Origin: Cutaneotrichosporon cavernicola
Lineage: Eukaryota > Basidiomycota > Tremellomycetes > Trichosporonales > Trichosporonaceae
Length of the DNA: 64,000 bases
Reading direction: 5' to 3'
Assembly: GCF_030864355.1 (NCBI RefSeq)
Contig: NC_083396.1
Location: forward strand, 930,001-994,000
Both the position numbers and the translations under genes were made by a program. Each line of letters begins with the position of its first letter. The stretch's first letter is position 1. The notes beneath the pieces are model-generated. The model ran no database searches, was not told the DNA's origin, and saw only the letters and a list, made by a program, of their open reading frames with translations. This document shows positions 43,747 through 55,541 of the stretch, piece after piece.

Positions 43747-46700
43747 ATGGCGGCCAACCCCTTCTCGGCGTCCAAGGCGGCGCAGCATGCCGACCTCTCG
43801 TCGCTCATTGAGCACGATGATGGTACACAGGCGCAACGCATGCCGTCCGAGGACACGATCGCAGCCCTCCTCCACGCCCGCGCTCGCGCCGAGCTCCCAT
43901 TCACCCGTGTGTCGCCGAGCGGTACCGACTATGTTGTCGTCAACCCGCTGCGTGTGCTGTCGGGCTTGAATGAGGAACACCGCCGAGCATACCAAGCAGA
44001 CATTGAACGCCCAGACGGCGGCCTGGGCAACGAGCGACAGCCCAGCGCGTACGAGCTGGCAGGCCGAGTATGGCTCCTTATGGCCCGACAGCAGGAGGAC
44101 CAGACCCTGCTCTACAAGTAAATGATCATCGAGACACTGCTGACGCCCAGTGGCCTGACGGGCTCAGGCAAGAGTGCAACAATGCGGCACACGACGTCGC
44201 AGATCATCCATCTCGCCTCGACGACCAAGGCGCAGCGTCGCCTCGGCGACCAGGTCACGCAGCTCCTCACGGTCCTTGAGGCGTTTGGACACTCGAAGAC
44301 GGCGCTCAACCCCTCGGCATCACAGGTCGGCAAGTACCTCGAGCTCCACTTTAGCCCGGACGGCGCGTTGACAGGCGCACAGGCGCTTGTCATGGGCCTG
44401 AACAAGTCGCGCATCGGCCCGCTGATGCACGAAGAGCGCACCTTCCACGTCTTTTACCAGCTTCTCGCCGGCGCCACTCCTCAGGAGCGCGAGGAGCTCG
44501 GCATTGACGACCCGGACATGTACGCCCTCCTCGCGTCGAGCGGGTGCTACAATCTCCCGAACGGCCCGTTCTCTGACGACGCTACGCAGCTCGGAGAGCT
44601 GCGCGCTGCCTTTGCGTCACTAGGGTTGAAGCCCAAGCACGTCAAGTCGATCTTCTCCGTGCTCGTGGCTATTCTCCTGCTGTCCAACCTCACATTCACC
44701 GACACCCGCCAGGCTGGTTCGCTGGGCATGACGTCGTTCGAGGAGCGCACCCAGGTTGTCGAGTTCGACCTCCTCAATCAAGTGTCCATCCACCTCGGTG
44801 TTAACCCCGAAGAGCTCGCCGAGGTCCTCACCAATCGGACAAAGTGGGTGTCGCACGACCTCGCGTCCGTCTTCCTCGATGCCGAGGGCGCTGCGGACCA
44901 GCGTGACTCGCTTATGCGCGACCTGTACGCCATCTTATTCGCATTCGTGCTCGAGATGGCCAACAAGCGGGTGGCTCCTGACTCGGTCTCGCTCCAGATC
45001 GCACAGCTCGACCTGCCCGGCTGGCAGAGCCGCACGCTCACCACTGAGGTCGACCCAAAGCGACAGCACCTCCTCACGGCCGCTCCGCTGATCCAGGCGA
45101 ACGGGCAGAACGGCTTCTACGAGTTCAGTGTCAACTTTGCCAGCGAGGTTCTCCACTCGTACCTCCTCCGCCGAACGTTTGACGACGAGCTCAGCTGGAA
45201 CGCGGACGTCGTCGCAGATGGCGTCAAGCTTCCCGCTGTGCCGCCCATGAGCAACATTGGCTGCGTCGAGCTGCTCCGCGGTGGTGTGATGGGCGTCCCT
45301 CAGCTCGCCGCGAACCCGTCGGGTATGATTGGCCTGCTCGCCCAAGTCGGGGAGCGTTACAAGGGGGAGGACCGCGACGAGGTCAAGGCAGATGTTGTCA
45401 CGCGCGCGTTCGCCTCTACGTTCAGCGGGCATCCATCATACGTGCCTAAGCCCGGATATGGCCTTGGCCCCATGCCCCGCGAGGGTCGCATGTTCGGCAT
45501 CAACCACTGGGCTGGGCAGGTGTCGTACGACGCAACCGACTTCCTTGACCGCAATGCCGACGTACTTGACAAGCAGCTCGTCAACCTCCTCCGTGGCTCG
45601 GTGGACCAGTTCATCACCAAGCTGGTGTCTGGCCCTGCACTTGCCACTGAGGGCCACCCGCTGGATGCCGACATCGTCGTCGAGGCTCAGGTGTCTGTGT
45701 CGCCCTTGCGCATCCCTACCGCCGTCGATGCACACCGCATGGCAGGTACGCCAGCGCAAGAATCGACACACTGGCCCGTCGACGACTCTTGCCCGCAGCC
45801 CGTCACAGCTCAAATGAACGGCACTCTCTCCACCCTCTTCGACACCATCGACCGCACACGCGTCTGGGGAGTGCACTGCTTGCGACCCAACGACTCGGGT
45901 CACGCCAACTCGTTCGACCGGAGACGTATCAAGGCGCAAGTCCGCTCTCTTCTCATCCCCGACCTCATCAACCGCCGCCAGGTCGACTATGTTGCCGAGA
46001 TCCCACTTGAGGACTTCTGCTTCCGCCACGCGCTCTCTCATGACAACGCTCACGAGCATGTCGAGGAATTCGCCCACTCACATGGCTGGATACCCGGCAC
46101 AGACTACGCCATCGGCAACAACCGGATATGGATGTCGTGGTTGGCGTGGCGCGAGCAGGAGGATCTCATCCGTGCCACCGAGTCTCACCGGGGCAGCGGG
46201 GAGGAGACATTGACCGACGAGGAGAACGCGTACGCACCACACCAGCAGTTCGACTCGCGCATGGGCAGCAGCGTCGGCCACTTTGGCACCAACGAGAGCA
46301 TGGACAACTTAATCGCGCCGCAGGGCGGCCAGGGCACACACAGCTACCGCAATTACGACAGCTACGGGACCAGCCCCGACCCAGGGGCTGAAGATTACAT
46401 GGCGGGTAATGAGTTCACGTATGACCATTTACCAGAGGCGGAGAAGAAAACGGGCGCCAACGCCACGTCGCGCGATGCGATGGGCGGCTTCGTCACCAAG
46501 GAAAAGAAGCACCACACGACCGAGGTGATCGCCACATCGCGCTCACGCCGCTGGTGGATCTACATCACGTGGATGTTCACATGGTGGATACCCAGCTTCC
46601 TGCTCAAGTCGGTCGGCCGCATGAAGCGCCCTGACGTTCGAATGGCATGGCGCGAGAAGGTGACCATCTGCATGATGATCTTCTTAGTCTGCGGAACCAT

Positions 46701-49700
46701 CATCTTCTACATTATCGGTTTCGGCAGGATCCTGTGTCCCGACATGGACAAGGCGTGGAACCGCGTCGAGCTCTCAACGCACCAGGGCGAGAACGACTAC
46801 TATGCGGCCATTGCGGGCAACGTCTACGACTTCTCCAACTTCTGGGACACGGACCACTCGGACGTCGCGTCGTTGACGACGTCAGGCGACGTCATGATGC
46901 AGTTCGCCGGCATGGAGCTCACGCGATACTTCCCCAAGCCTCTCCACGAGGCTTGCCCTCAGCTCGTTGACAACGACCAGCTCTACCTGCAGATGGCCAA
47001 CTTTACGCCTTTAGACCCACGCGCCGTCCACTATTCTGGGCCGCAGCAGAGTGTGCCCGATACCAGCATGGTTGCACCGCGGTGGTGGTGGGAGACGCTG
47101 GACCCCTTCCTGAAGAAGATCTACAAGGGCCAGCTCGTGTTCACCAGGGGCGAGATCGAGCAGGGCGCCAAGGACGACGACAAGATGCTCTGGGTCATCT
47201 ACCGCAAGAAGGTGTACGACATCTCAGATTATGCGTACACGGTCAGCTACTTCGCCGGCGCGTCCGGCGACGGGCTGCCCAAATACGACTTCTTGAACGG
47301 CGCGATCACCAAGGTCATCCAGCAGAACGCTGGTAGGGACGTCACCAACCAGCTCGACGAGGTGCTCGCGGGTCTCTCACAGGAGGAGCGCGATAACAAC
47401 ATGAACTGCCTCGACGCCGCGTTCTACTACGGCATCATCGATTTCCGCAAAGACGCCAAGTGTACGGTCCAGAACTACCTTCTCATGGCGTTCGCCATCA
47501 TGATCATGGTGACGATCGGTGCCAAGTTCTTAGCAGCGCTCCAGCTGGGCGGAAAGCGCAACCCAGAGATGCTCGACAAGTTTGTCATCTGTCAAGTACC
47601 ATGTTACACTGAGGGCGAGCAGTCGCTCAAACGCACGATCGACTCGCTGGCTGTTCTGCAGTACGACGACAAGCGCAAGCTCATCTTCATCATTTGTGAC
47701 GGCAACATCATCGGTGCAGGCAACAACAGAACCACCCCGCGCATCGTTCTCGATATTCTCGGCGTCGACCCCAAGTTGGACCCCGAGCCCCTCATGTTCA
47801 AGAGTATTGGTGACGGCAGTAAGAAGCTCAACTACGGCAAGGTGTACTCTGGTCTGTACGAGTACGAGGGCCACGTCGTGCCGTACGTCGTCGTCGTCAA
47901 GGTCGGCAAGCCCACCGAGACGTCCAAGCCTGGTAACCGTGGCAAGCGTGACTCGCAGGTGCTGCTCATGCAGTACCTCAACCGTGTCCACTTTGACGCT
48001 CCCATGTGCCCATTGGAGCTCGAGATTTACCACCAAATGCGCAACGTCATCGGCATTGACCCCACCTTCTACGAGTATATTTTCCAGGTCGACGCGGACA
48101 CGACCGTGATGCCCGAGTCACTCAACCGTCTGATTTCGTGCACGACCGACGACTCGGCCATCATTGGCATCTGTGGCGAGACGCGCCTCGAAAACGAGCG
48201 CGAGTCGTTGACGACCATGATCCAGGTCTACGAGTACTACATCTCGCACCACTTGACCAAGGCCTTCGAATCCCTCTTCGGCTCGGTCACCTGTCTTCCT
48301 GGTTGTTTCTCGGTCTACCGTATCCGTACCGCCGACAAGGGTCGCCCTGTGCTGATTTCGTCCATGATCATCGACGAGTACTCGGAGCCCAACGTTGACA
48401 CGCTTCACAAGAAGAACCTCTTCTCGCTCGGAGAGGACCGTTACCTCACGACCCTCATGATGAAGCACTTCCCGACCTACAAGATGAAGTTTTCTCCCGA
48501 CGCCATCGCACACACCGTCGCTCCCTCCCGCTGGAAGGTTCTGCTCTCGCAGCGTCGTCGCTGGATCAACTCGACCATCCACAACCTTGCCGAGCTGCTC
48601 TTCCTCCCAGAGATGTGCGGTTTCTGTCTCTTCTCCATGCGCTTCGTCGTCTTCGTGGATCTGCTTGGTACCATCATTCTCCCGGCGACGTGTACCTACC
48701 TGGTCTACCTCATCGTTGTGTGTGCGACCAAGGCGGCCCCAATTCCCTACATCTCGATCGGCATGATTGCTGCCGTATACGGTCTGCAGATGATACTCTT
48801 CGTCCTCAAGCGCGAGTTTATGCTCATCGGCTGGATGTTCGTCTACATCCTCGCCTTCCCCATATACTCGTTCTTCCTGCCCTGCTACTCGTTCTGGTCG
48901 ATGGACGACTTCTCGTGGGGTAACACTCGCCAGATTGTTGGCGAAGGTAGCAGCAAGACGGTGGTCATCGAGGACGACGAGGTGTTTGAGGAGTCGACAA
49001 TCCCTTACCGCACTTTTAAGGAGTACGAGGCAAACGCGTGGGAGACGACTTCGCTCCCCTCGGATACGGAGAAGGACGAGTACGCGCCGTCGCAGTACTC
49101 TCGCGCGCGTGGCCGCAAGCGCTTCGCTCCCTCGGTCCACTCGAGCAACTCGCACTCGAACCTTCACCCTGGTTCGGGCTACTCGTCGCGTGGACCGTCC
49201 CCGCACCCTCCGTACCCCCAGATGGGAATGGGTGGCGGCGACTGGCGCACTGGTAGCGTGTACTCGCAGCCGTTCGCGCCGCCGCCCATGGCCTTTGGGC
49301 CGAACCCCTTCGACTCGCCTGCCATGGGCTCGGACATGTCCCTCCGCCCGCCGACTGTGTTCACGCAGGGCGGCATGATGGGCCCCGGCTACGGTATGCG
49401 CGGCTCGACGTACAGCCTCGCGACGACGGCCAACCCTTTCCAAAGCGGCCCAGCGCCCAACACGGACCCTAACCCCACCGACGAGACGGTGTTGTCGGCT
49501 TTGCGCAACTACCTCAACTCGCAGGACCTTATGACTGTGTAAGTAGATGCTGCGTCAGCAGCATCAGCAGTGTTGCCAAAGCCAGATTTCTGACCCCAGC
49601 ACGAAGCGGTCCGCGCGCGACGCCATCTACGGCCTGTTCCCGAACGCCAACCTTAAGGACCGCGCGGCGTGGCTCAACGAGAACATTGACAAGATCCTAA

Positions 49701-49711
49701 GCGAGCCCTAG
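43747..49711 (+). CDS. Chitin synthase with myosin motor-like domain (class V type)
   Basis: Polytopic enzyme making wall chitin from UDP-GlcNAc, fused to an N-terminal myosin-like head. Exons: 43747-44117, 44151-49538 and 49600-49711 (5871 nt, 1956 residues). The first intron (33 nt) removes an in-frame TAA and creates LYNGLTGSGKS, the motor P-loop. The head spans about 1-800, two membrane spans lie near 923 and 965, and a cytochrome-b5-like domain near 995-1070 (AAIAGNVYDFSNFWDTDHSD). The chitin synthase core is about 1270-1710 with VDADT (about 1436), EDR (about 1550) and QRRRW (about 1590). A C-terminal cluster of membrane spans follows. The last exon completes a DEK_C domain (SARDAIYGLFPNANLKDRAA). 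Switch motifs of the head look altered (see findings). Confidence 0.95.
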
Positions 49712-50176
49712 ATAGGCTACGATACGACACGACCAACGGACACTAGATACCCGACTGTCGAAAGACACGCACCCTACATTCTCTTAGCATCTGCACCTTG
49801 CCATGTATAAATGGACACGACGAACTGAAGCATACTGGGGCCGAGGCGGCAGGAGTTGGATTCAACCAGGGTGAGCTTCGGCCGATGGTGGCCAGCCAGG
49901 CACGGTTATCTGATACGCTTCGGCCGCATTTTGATCCCTCTTGGATGATTCGATTTGGCACTCAACATCCTCTATCTCTTAGCTCTCAGAACACATTGCG
50001 GAAAATTCCATCATCGTCTTCATCTCCATCTCCATCTCCATCTCCATCTCCATCTCCATCTCCATCTCTCATCTGATCTTGATCTCGACGTGCTTCGATC
50101 CCGCCTATCCGCGCCAGACTCCTCCCCCACATCCCCATCCCCAACATCCCCCACATCATACCCCCACCCAGCCGCA
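49712..50176. other. Intergenic with hexamer microsatellite
   Basis: 465 bp between tandem + strand genes. It contains a (CCATCT)n array at about 50021-50067 in the probable leader of the next gene, followed by a C-rich run up to its ATG. Confidence 0.55.
50021..50067 (+). repeat. (CCATCT)n microsatellite
   Basis: About eight copies of a 6-bp unit immediately upstream of the membrane protein gene at 50177. Confidence 0.8.
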
Positions 50177-51151
50177 ATGCACATTCTCGCCCCGGCACTC
50201 CTGGCCTGGACGGCCCTCTTCGGCGCCGCGGAAGCCAAGTCCCACGTCAAGATCAAGCTCAGTATCCCGACGCTTGTGCAGTGCGAGAAGGCGATTCTTC
50301 ATTGGAAGGGGGGGAACCCACCGTTCAAGGTGTACGTGTACAATCCAGCTTGGCTCTCCCGTCTCCTTCCTTCCTCGACGTTCTGATCTGGGCCTCTGCA
50401 TGCAGGACGGTCTTTTGATGAGTGCACGGCTCGCTTGTCGTCTTGCCTTTTGGGTTTCCTTCTTCCTTCCTTCCTCCCTCCCTCCCTCCCTCCCTCCCTC
50501 CCTCCCTCCCTCCCTCCACCCAACTCCCCTGGCCCCCCTCCTCTCTTCTTCCCCTCACGTTCTTCCCTCCTTACCTCAACCACCTTCGGAGCCCCTGCCT
50601 GCTCCGCTCCACGTCCCCTCTTCCTCGCGTACTCCCAAAACCCCCACCCTAACCCCAGATGGGCCCAAGAAGACTCGCGCAGCCCCGACGGCATCTCCCC
50701 GATCACAGACTCGACCCCCAACCGCTGGGCCGAATGGACAGTCGACGCCCCGGCTGGCACCCGGGTCTCCCTCCGCCTTCGCGACGCCAAGGGTCACTGG
50801 GTGAAAACCTACGCTGAAGTCTACCAAGGCGAGAACGATGACTGCGTAAACCTCGCCTACCCTGATCCTCTCGAGGAGGCCCGGCCCCCTCCTCCAAAGG
50901 AGTGGAAGGTCACGCGCGGGCTCGAGTTCGTCGCCCTCGCGGTGGTGGTGTTGCTCGCCTGCTGGGGTATCGTGCGGGTTATTGGGGGTCGGGAGAAGAA
51001 AGCGGAGGAGGGGAGGCAGAGGGGAGAGTATATCCAGGTGCAGGGCGAGGAGATTCCCATGCACGATACAAGGAGGCGCACGCCTCCGCGTCAGCAGGGG
51101 GATGGAGAGGAGTTCCGCAGTCTGTTGCCGTCTGATAAGCGGGTTGATTAG
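50177..51151 (+). CDS. Type I single-span membrane protein, basidiomycete family of unknown role
   Basis: Two exons, 50177-50331 and 50659-51151 (648 nt, 215 residues). The signal peptide is MHILAPALLAWTALFGAAEA. The lumenal part begins with IPTLVQCEKAILHWKGGNPP, a pattern (Gln-Cys, Trp, Gly-Gly-x-Pro-Pro) that I recall from many basidiomycete surface proteins, and includes TVDAPAGTRVSLRLRDAKGH. One span (FVALAVVVLLACWGIVRVIG) is followed by a basic/acidic cytosolic tail ending SLLPSDKRVD. The 327-nt intron (donor GTACGT at 50332) is unusually long for this region because it contains a CCCT microsatellite. The donor and acceptor were chosen by frame, and other nearby choices would change a few residues. 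Confidence 0.72.
50473..50517 (+). repeat. (TCCC)n microsatellite within an intron
   Basis: About eleven TCCC units, continuous with TTCC repeats on the left, inside the intron 50332-50658. Confidence 0.85.
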
Positions 51152-52232
51152 ATGCAAGTGCGAGGCTGCGCTGCCTACTTTGTGGGAAGGGATGGGATGG
51201 GGCGGGGCGGGGGCGGGGCGGGGTACGGAGTTGCTGACCAGGTCGCACTTCTGATACAACCACCGGTCCAAGTTGTTCCACGCACCCTCCATGATATATC
51301 GCAGCGGAGAGACGTTCGGCACAACGCCTCAACCGGCTGAATATCTACTGCTGACTCTGGACCAAACGATACGTCCCAGGGCAGGTTTGAGGGTGGACCC
51401 CACTCCGCATCACCTCGAAACGCCATATCGCAGGGCCACGCTCCCAGATGACACCTCACGCTGGGATACCATGCCTGAGAGCAGGCGGACCTCAATCTGC
51501 TGTCAACACAGCCCAAGACAGGCTCCGCCAAAAACGGAGGAGAGCAGTAGGCACGACGCGTCCGCGTCCACTAGTTCACGGCATCGCCACTGTTTCCAAT
51601 GGCACGCTTTCCAGAACATGTCATGTACCGACACCCTTCTCCCGTTCTGTGCAATATTGTAGCGCCCATTATCAGCACGCTACCGCGTCAGATCGGTGGT
51701 GCTGGTTTGGTGAGAGCTATCAAAGAACCACGTCGACATGTGTAGGACTGGCGACGAGTCCAGGCACCGTGCGGAATTTGACAGTCTGTTGCGTTGCAAC
51801 GGGGCTGTGATGGGGATGGTAGACCGGCCAAACCATGAGCCATGAGTGACACTATTAATAGTGATGGTTAGAGAAGCATCCCAAGCGGTTCCCAGACTAG
51901 ACCAGAGCGGGTGATAACGCAGCCGAGGTGGTTGTGCTCGGTGGACAGAGATTAGGGCGCATTTGTGTGAAGAGAGCAGAGGAAGAGAGGGCTGAAATTA
52001 GGACACCCATACGCATTCCATGACTCACCGAGCGTTGTTTTGGCTACGTCAGATACAGTAGGGGTACCGGGGTCGAGGGTTCGCGAAACCGAGTCCCAGT
52101 GCCGGGCTTGAAGCCACCGTGTCATGTCAACATAAATTGATTGCCACAATTACCAGCCACGCACGTGCTGTTGTGCGCCAGCAGGAATCTGATCGATCAG
52201 GCGATAAGGCGATCAGGTGTCGGCGCCTGCGA

Positions 52233-52308
52233 GCATCAGCATCAGCATCAGCATCAGTATCAGTCCCAGTCTCAGTCTCAAGCTCAGTCTCAGTATCAGT
52301 ATCTGTCA
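52233..52308. repeat. CAGCAT / CAGTCT / CAGTAT degenerate microsatellite
   Basis: A trinucleotide/hexanucleotide array starting with pure CAGCAT units and drifting to CAGTAT and CAGTCT. Confidence 0.75.
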
Positions 52309-52751
52309 GTGCTACATGCAGCCTATCTCGCTCCGCGATGCCAATCTGGAATCTGGGAACTGGGGATGGATCCGGAGATCCGGTCATGGAGGTAGAACGG
52401 AAGATAGCTGTCGGAGCTATACGGGGAATAAAAAAGGGGGGTTGATTAAGAGGTTAGTAGTAATAACCGTCGAATGATGACGGCAGTGAAAATTCAACGT
52501 CAGCCGGCACCCTCAGGACTCCAACAGACCAGGCACATTAATCTTCACGCGTCATTCGAATACAACGTCAATACAAAGCCCTGAAGTTTGTTGCTTTTGG
52601 TCAGTCATAATCATAATCGGTCCAAACAACCCTTTACCCTCCCCCACCCCCCACCCTGCCGATCACACATCACTCCTCTTCTGGTAGGCCCATGACCTCG
52701 CTCATCACTCTCACTCTCCAACTGTCATTGTCGTTATTCCCACTGCCCATT

Positions 52752-52785
52752 CCCTCTTTCCCTCTTTCCCTCTTTCCCTCTTCCC
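52752..52785. repeat. CCCTCTTT tandem repeat
   Basis: About four copies of the 8-mer CCCTCTTT, in the presumed promoter/leader of the small acidic ORF at 52915. Confidence 0.7.
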
Positions 52786-52914
52786 TCCATCTCTCTTGGA
52801 CACTGTTGTAGCATAGAACATATCTTGGCCTTACCTTTATCCTTACATCTTTACATCTTGCCCCACACCCACAGGTCACGGCGCACCCAACCACACACCA
52901 CACCACACCACACA

Positions 52915-53355
52915 ATGCCATACGTCTCGCCAAAGGACGTGGCACGGGCGCGCGCAGACGCTGCTGTGGCCGACCTCGCATCAAGTATGGAGCAGACCTC
53001 GATCGCCTCCACAGAGACCCAGTCCGAGACCGAGCCAAATTCCGAGAGCGAGGCGACCGACACCACTGACGCCGACGCCGACACCGACTCCCTCTCGAGA
53101 TCACATACACCCGACGCCCCAAGCCTCCTCTTGTGCGGCACAGACAGTTCCAACTCTGTACACACACTCTCATCTGTCGAGGACGAGTTTCAAGTCGACG
53201 TCGAGGTTGTCGAGATCGAAGAGGACACGTACTCTCCAGAGATGGCGCAATACCACCGCGACATTATCGCTTTCACCAAGCCTCTGTACGATCGCGCCAA
53301 GATGATCCTCGAGCGCAAGATGCGGGTTCACCGGGCACGCGGGGTTGTTTGTTAG
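52915..53355 (+). CDS. Small acidic hypothetical protein
   Basis: Single exon, 146 residues from ATG 52915, which directly follows a CACAC-rich leader (a favourable fungal start context). The N-terminal two thirds are rich in Ser/Thr/Asp/Glu (TETQSETEPNSESEATDTTD). The C-terminal 40 residues (MAQYHRDIIAFTKPLYDRAK, then MILERKMRVHRARGVVC) look like an ordered helix. It has no signal peptide or span. Family not recognised; it could be real or a chance ORF in acidic low-complexity sequence, but the ordered tail favours a gene. Confidence 0.5.
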   Translation: MPYVSPKDVARARADAAVADLASSMEQTSIASTETQSETEPNSESEATDTTDADADTDSLSRSHTPDAPSLLLCGTDSSNSVHTLSSVEDEFQVDVEVVEIEEDTYSPEMAQYHRDIIAFTKPLYDRAKMILERKMRVHRARGVVC

Positions 53356-54041
53356 AAGAGGTCTTGCATGTTCATTTAATCGCATGATGTATCGTATAGT
53401 CACCCATGTTTGCCCAGGATTTTTGAGGCGGGAGGGGTGATGGACGGTGGACGGTGGACGCGCGGCCAAGGTACCGTGGCGGCGATTGCGATGCGTTGTT
53501 GATGAGAAGCAGAGGAACGCTACACAGAAGCGCGTCGTGCTCTCGAGATTGTCACACTTGGTGCACATTCTTATCTCAACGCCACTAAGTGGTCCGGGCA
53601 AACAAGTAGCCGCCTGCACTTTGAGCCATGAAACTAACTAGCCCTAAACATTTGCCGCTTCCCCTTGTGCCCACCCCATCCCTCCCTCCACATCATCTTC
53701 CCAAGTCCCAAGTCGTGGCGACTCGAGCCTCGGTTCATCGTACCCGACGTATCAGAGGACGCGAGTGACGAGTGACGAGTGACGAGTGACGAGCAACCAG
53801 CACCGCATGACGATACCCAAGCAAACACATTACAAAGTAACGCCAAGCAACGCCCTCACGTCACGGTGTATCCAACACGCAGACATCGGCGCCACATTGG
53901 ACGCGTCAGGCAGAGCTGTTCTTCTCACTCCGTCCCTACCGTTCCCACTCCAAACTGCCGTTCCCAAGCCATGTTTACGGCATCGCACTATGACCCCGCT
54001 GTCGTGTCGTCATTGTTCAGCCCAAGATTATCCTACATCAA
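53356..54041. other. Intergenic, tail-to-tail
   Basis: 686 bp holding 3' regions of two convergent genes and a GAGTGAC tandem repeat at 53763-53793. No gene is supported. Confidence 0.5.
53763..53793. repeat. GAGTGAC tandem repeat
   Basis: Four 7-bp copies in the intergenic gap. Confidence 0.75.
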
Positions 54042-55541
54042 CTACCAGAACTGCGTAAAATCGGGATGCACAAGATCGCGCGCCCGCAACAACGCGACGT
54101 TACTGGCCATGGTCGTGAACTGATATCAGCATGTCCACCCCTCTTCACGACTTACTCCGTTGCCAACGAACACGCCAGCGCGGCGCATAACTTCCGTGTC
54201 GACCATGGGCCGGACTTCCCAATCACGCCAGGCATTGTGCACCTCACTCGCGACATACACCGCCTCCCAGCCATCACTGAGGAGCCAGCGCGCCAATTCA
54301 TCCGCCCACTCGTCGCTGTCCGTGACAAGATAGATTGCCCGTAGGATGGGATGGTTCTTTCGCATGCGTCGAGCGCGCGCGATCACAGCCGTCGTTTGGG
54401 GCGCGCACTTGGCCGCATATAGCCCTGCCCGGGCGGGGGCCAGCATATCAGAGTGAGGAGGGATGTTCTCGTTCCCAGGAAGTGAGGGGAGCTTGTTGAA
54501 TCCCACGAACAGTCTTGGATTAGCACGCTTGGGGTTGGACATACGCTGACCGGTTGCCGAGATCGCGGCACTTGTCCTCCCATGCGGACGAGTGAGCTTG
54601 CAGAGCCAGGAGATGTTTCCATGGCGGTAGCTTTATACCCTTGGCCTCGAGATTGTAGGGCTCAGAACTCGGTGCGAGGACGGGGAGTGCCCGGTTCAGC
54701 GCATCCAACACTGGCGCTCCGAACGAGAAGTGCTGCAGTACAGGCGAGTTCACGAGGTCATGGATCATGTCCATCGCCGCGCCGTCGTCCATAAAGTACG
54801 CGGGAAAGACATCTCCTCGTATGCGAATACAACCGTCTTCCCCCGCCAACAGTGATGCCAGCTGTTCCAGCCGTGCTCTTCCGCCGGTCTGCAAGTCCAG
54901 GTCTCCATTCGGAAATTGGGGGGAGCGGACTGTGTATACCCTTTCGCGCCGGCATACACTACCGTAATATGAGGCCGAGACGGCGCGCGGGAGGTCTGCG
55001 AGCTTCTCAAAGCCACTCGTGGCTGTCCTGGTCACTGCACCGAGGGGGATGCGCGTATTGCGCCATGGCCAAGCCCAGGCTTCCAACGTGCCTGCGTTCC
55101 GAATCGGCGAGAAGGCAAACGACCTGTTCGAGGAGACTGCAACGTGGTGCTGTAGGAGAGCGTGTTGGAGTTGGCCATGGAGGTCTGGTGTCAGCGCGTG
55201 AGGCTAGGAGGGGGTTTTTGGGCGGGGAGGTTCGCGGAGAGGGAAGGAGGCCGTACCTGTTGGAGGAACGTCGAAACTGCCGTCAGCTTCAACAGTGGTC
55301 CTACTCACCGCACGTATCGCCCATCCCTTCCCTCCGGGGCAGGTAGCCAGGGGTTGTGCTGCGGCAGCTGGCGTTCCCTCTTCCACTCGTCGGCGTAGGT
55401 TGGAGGCAGAGGCGGGCTCGGCCATGCGAGATACGTGAGCCCTAGGAGAAAGAGGATCATGAGCGCGCGCCCACGCATCTGCACGCTCCGGGAGCGGGGG
55501 TATGTGCGTGCCTCTGAAAAGGACGGCAGCGTGATACGCAT
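54042..55541 (-). CDS. Type II membrane protein, putative O-fucosyltransferase-like glycosyltransferase
   Basis: Predicted Golgi glycosyltransferase of 442 residues. Exons: 55541-55309, 55276-55257, 55184-54545, 54513-54156 and 54119-54042 (1329 nt). Introns are 32, 72, 31 and 36 nt. Exon 2 is only 20 nt. A basic N-terminus and one span (MILFLLGLTYLAW, about residues 27-40) give a type II topology. The lumenal part has FAFSPIRNAGTLEAWAWPWR, HLLALQAHSSAWEDKCRDLG, AIYLVTDSDEWADELARWL and, near the end, MVDTEVMRRAGVFVGNGFTT. The last pattern resembles the C-terminal strand-loop of GDP-fucose O-fucosyltransferase-like proteins. The family call rests on these motifs; donor and acceptor are unknown. 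Confidence 0.72.

Larger units (their letters stand above)
51152..52914. other. Intergenic, 1.76 kb, no gene seen
   Basis: It contains a G-rich stretch (GGGGCGGGGC repeats, 51190-51225), a CAGCAT/CAGTMT microsatellite (52233-52308), a CACGTG at 52162-52167, and a CCCTCTTT tandem repeat (52752-52785) close to the next gene. Open frames such as 51273-51662 show no coding character. Confidence 0.5.

Noticed and set aside
48118..49443. 441-codon minus-strand open frame opposite the chitin synthase
   Set aside because: Antisense shadow, composition typical of reversed GC-rich coding sequence.
18469..49711. A wall-biosynthesis gene cluster joining FKS1, the chitin synthase and VTC1
   Set aside because: The genes are tens of kilobases apart, mixed with unrelated housekeeping genes and on both strands; no shared element was seen.
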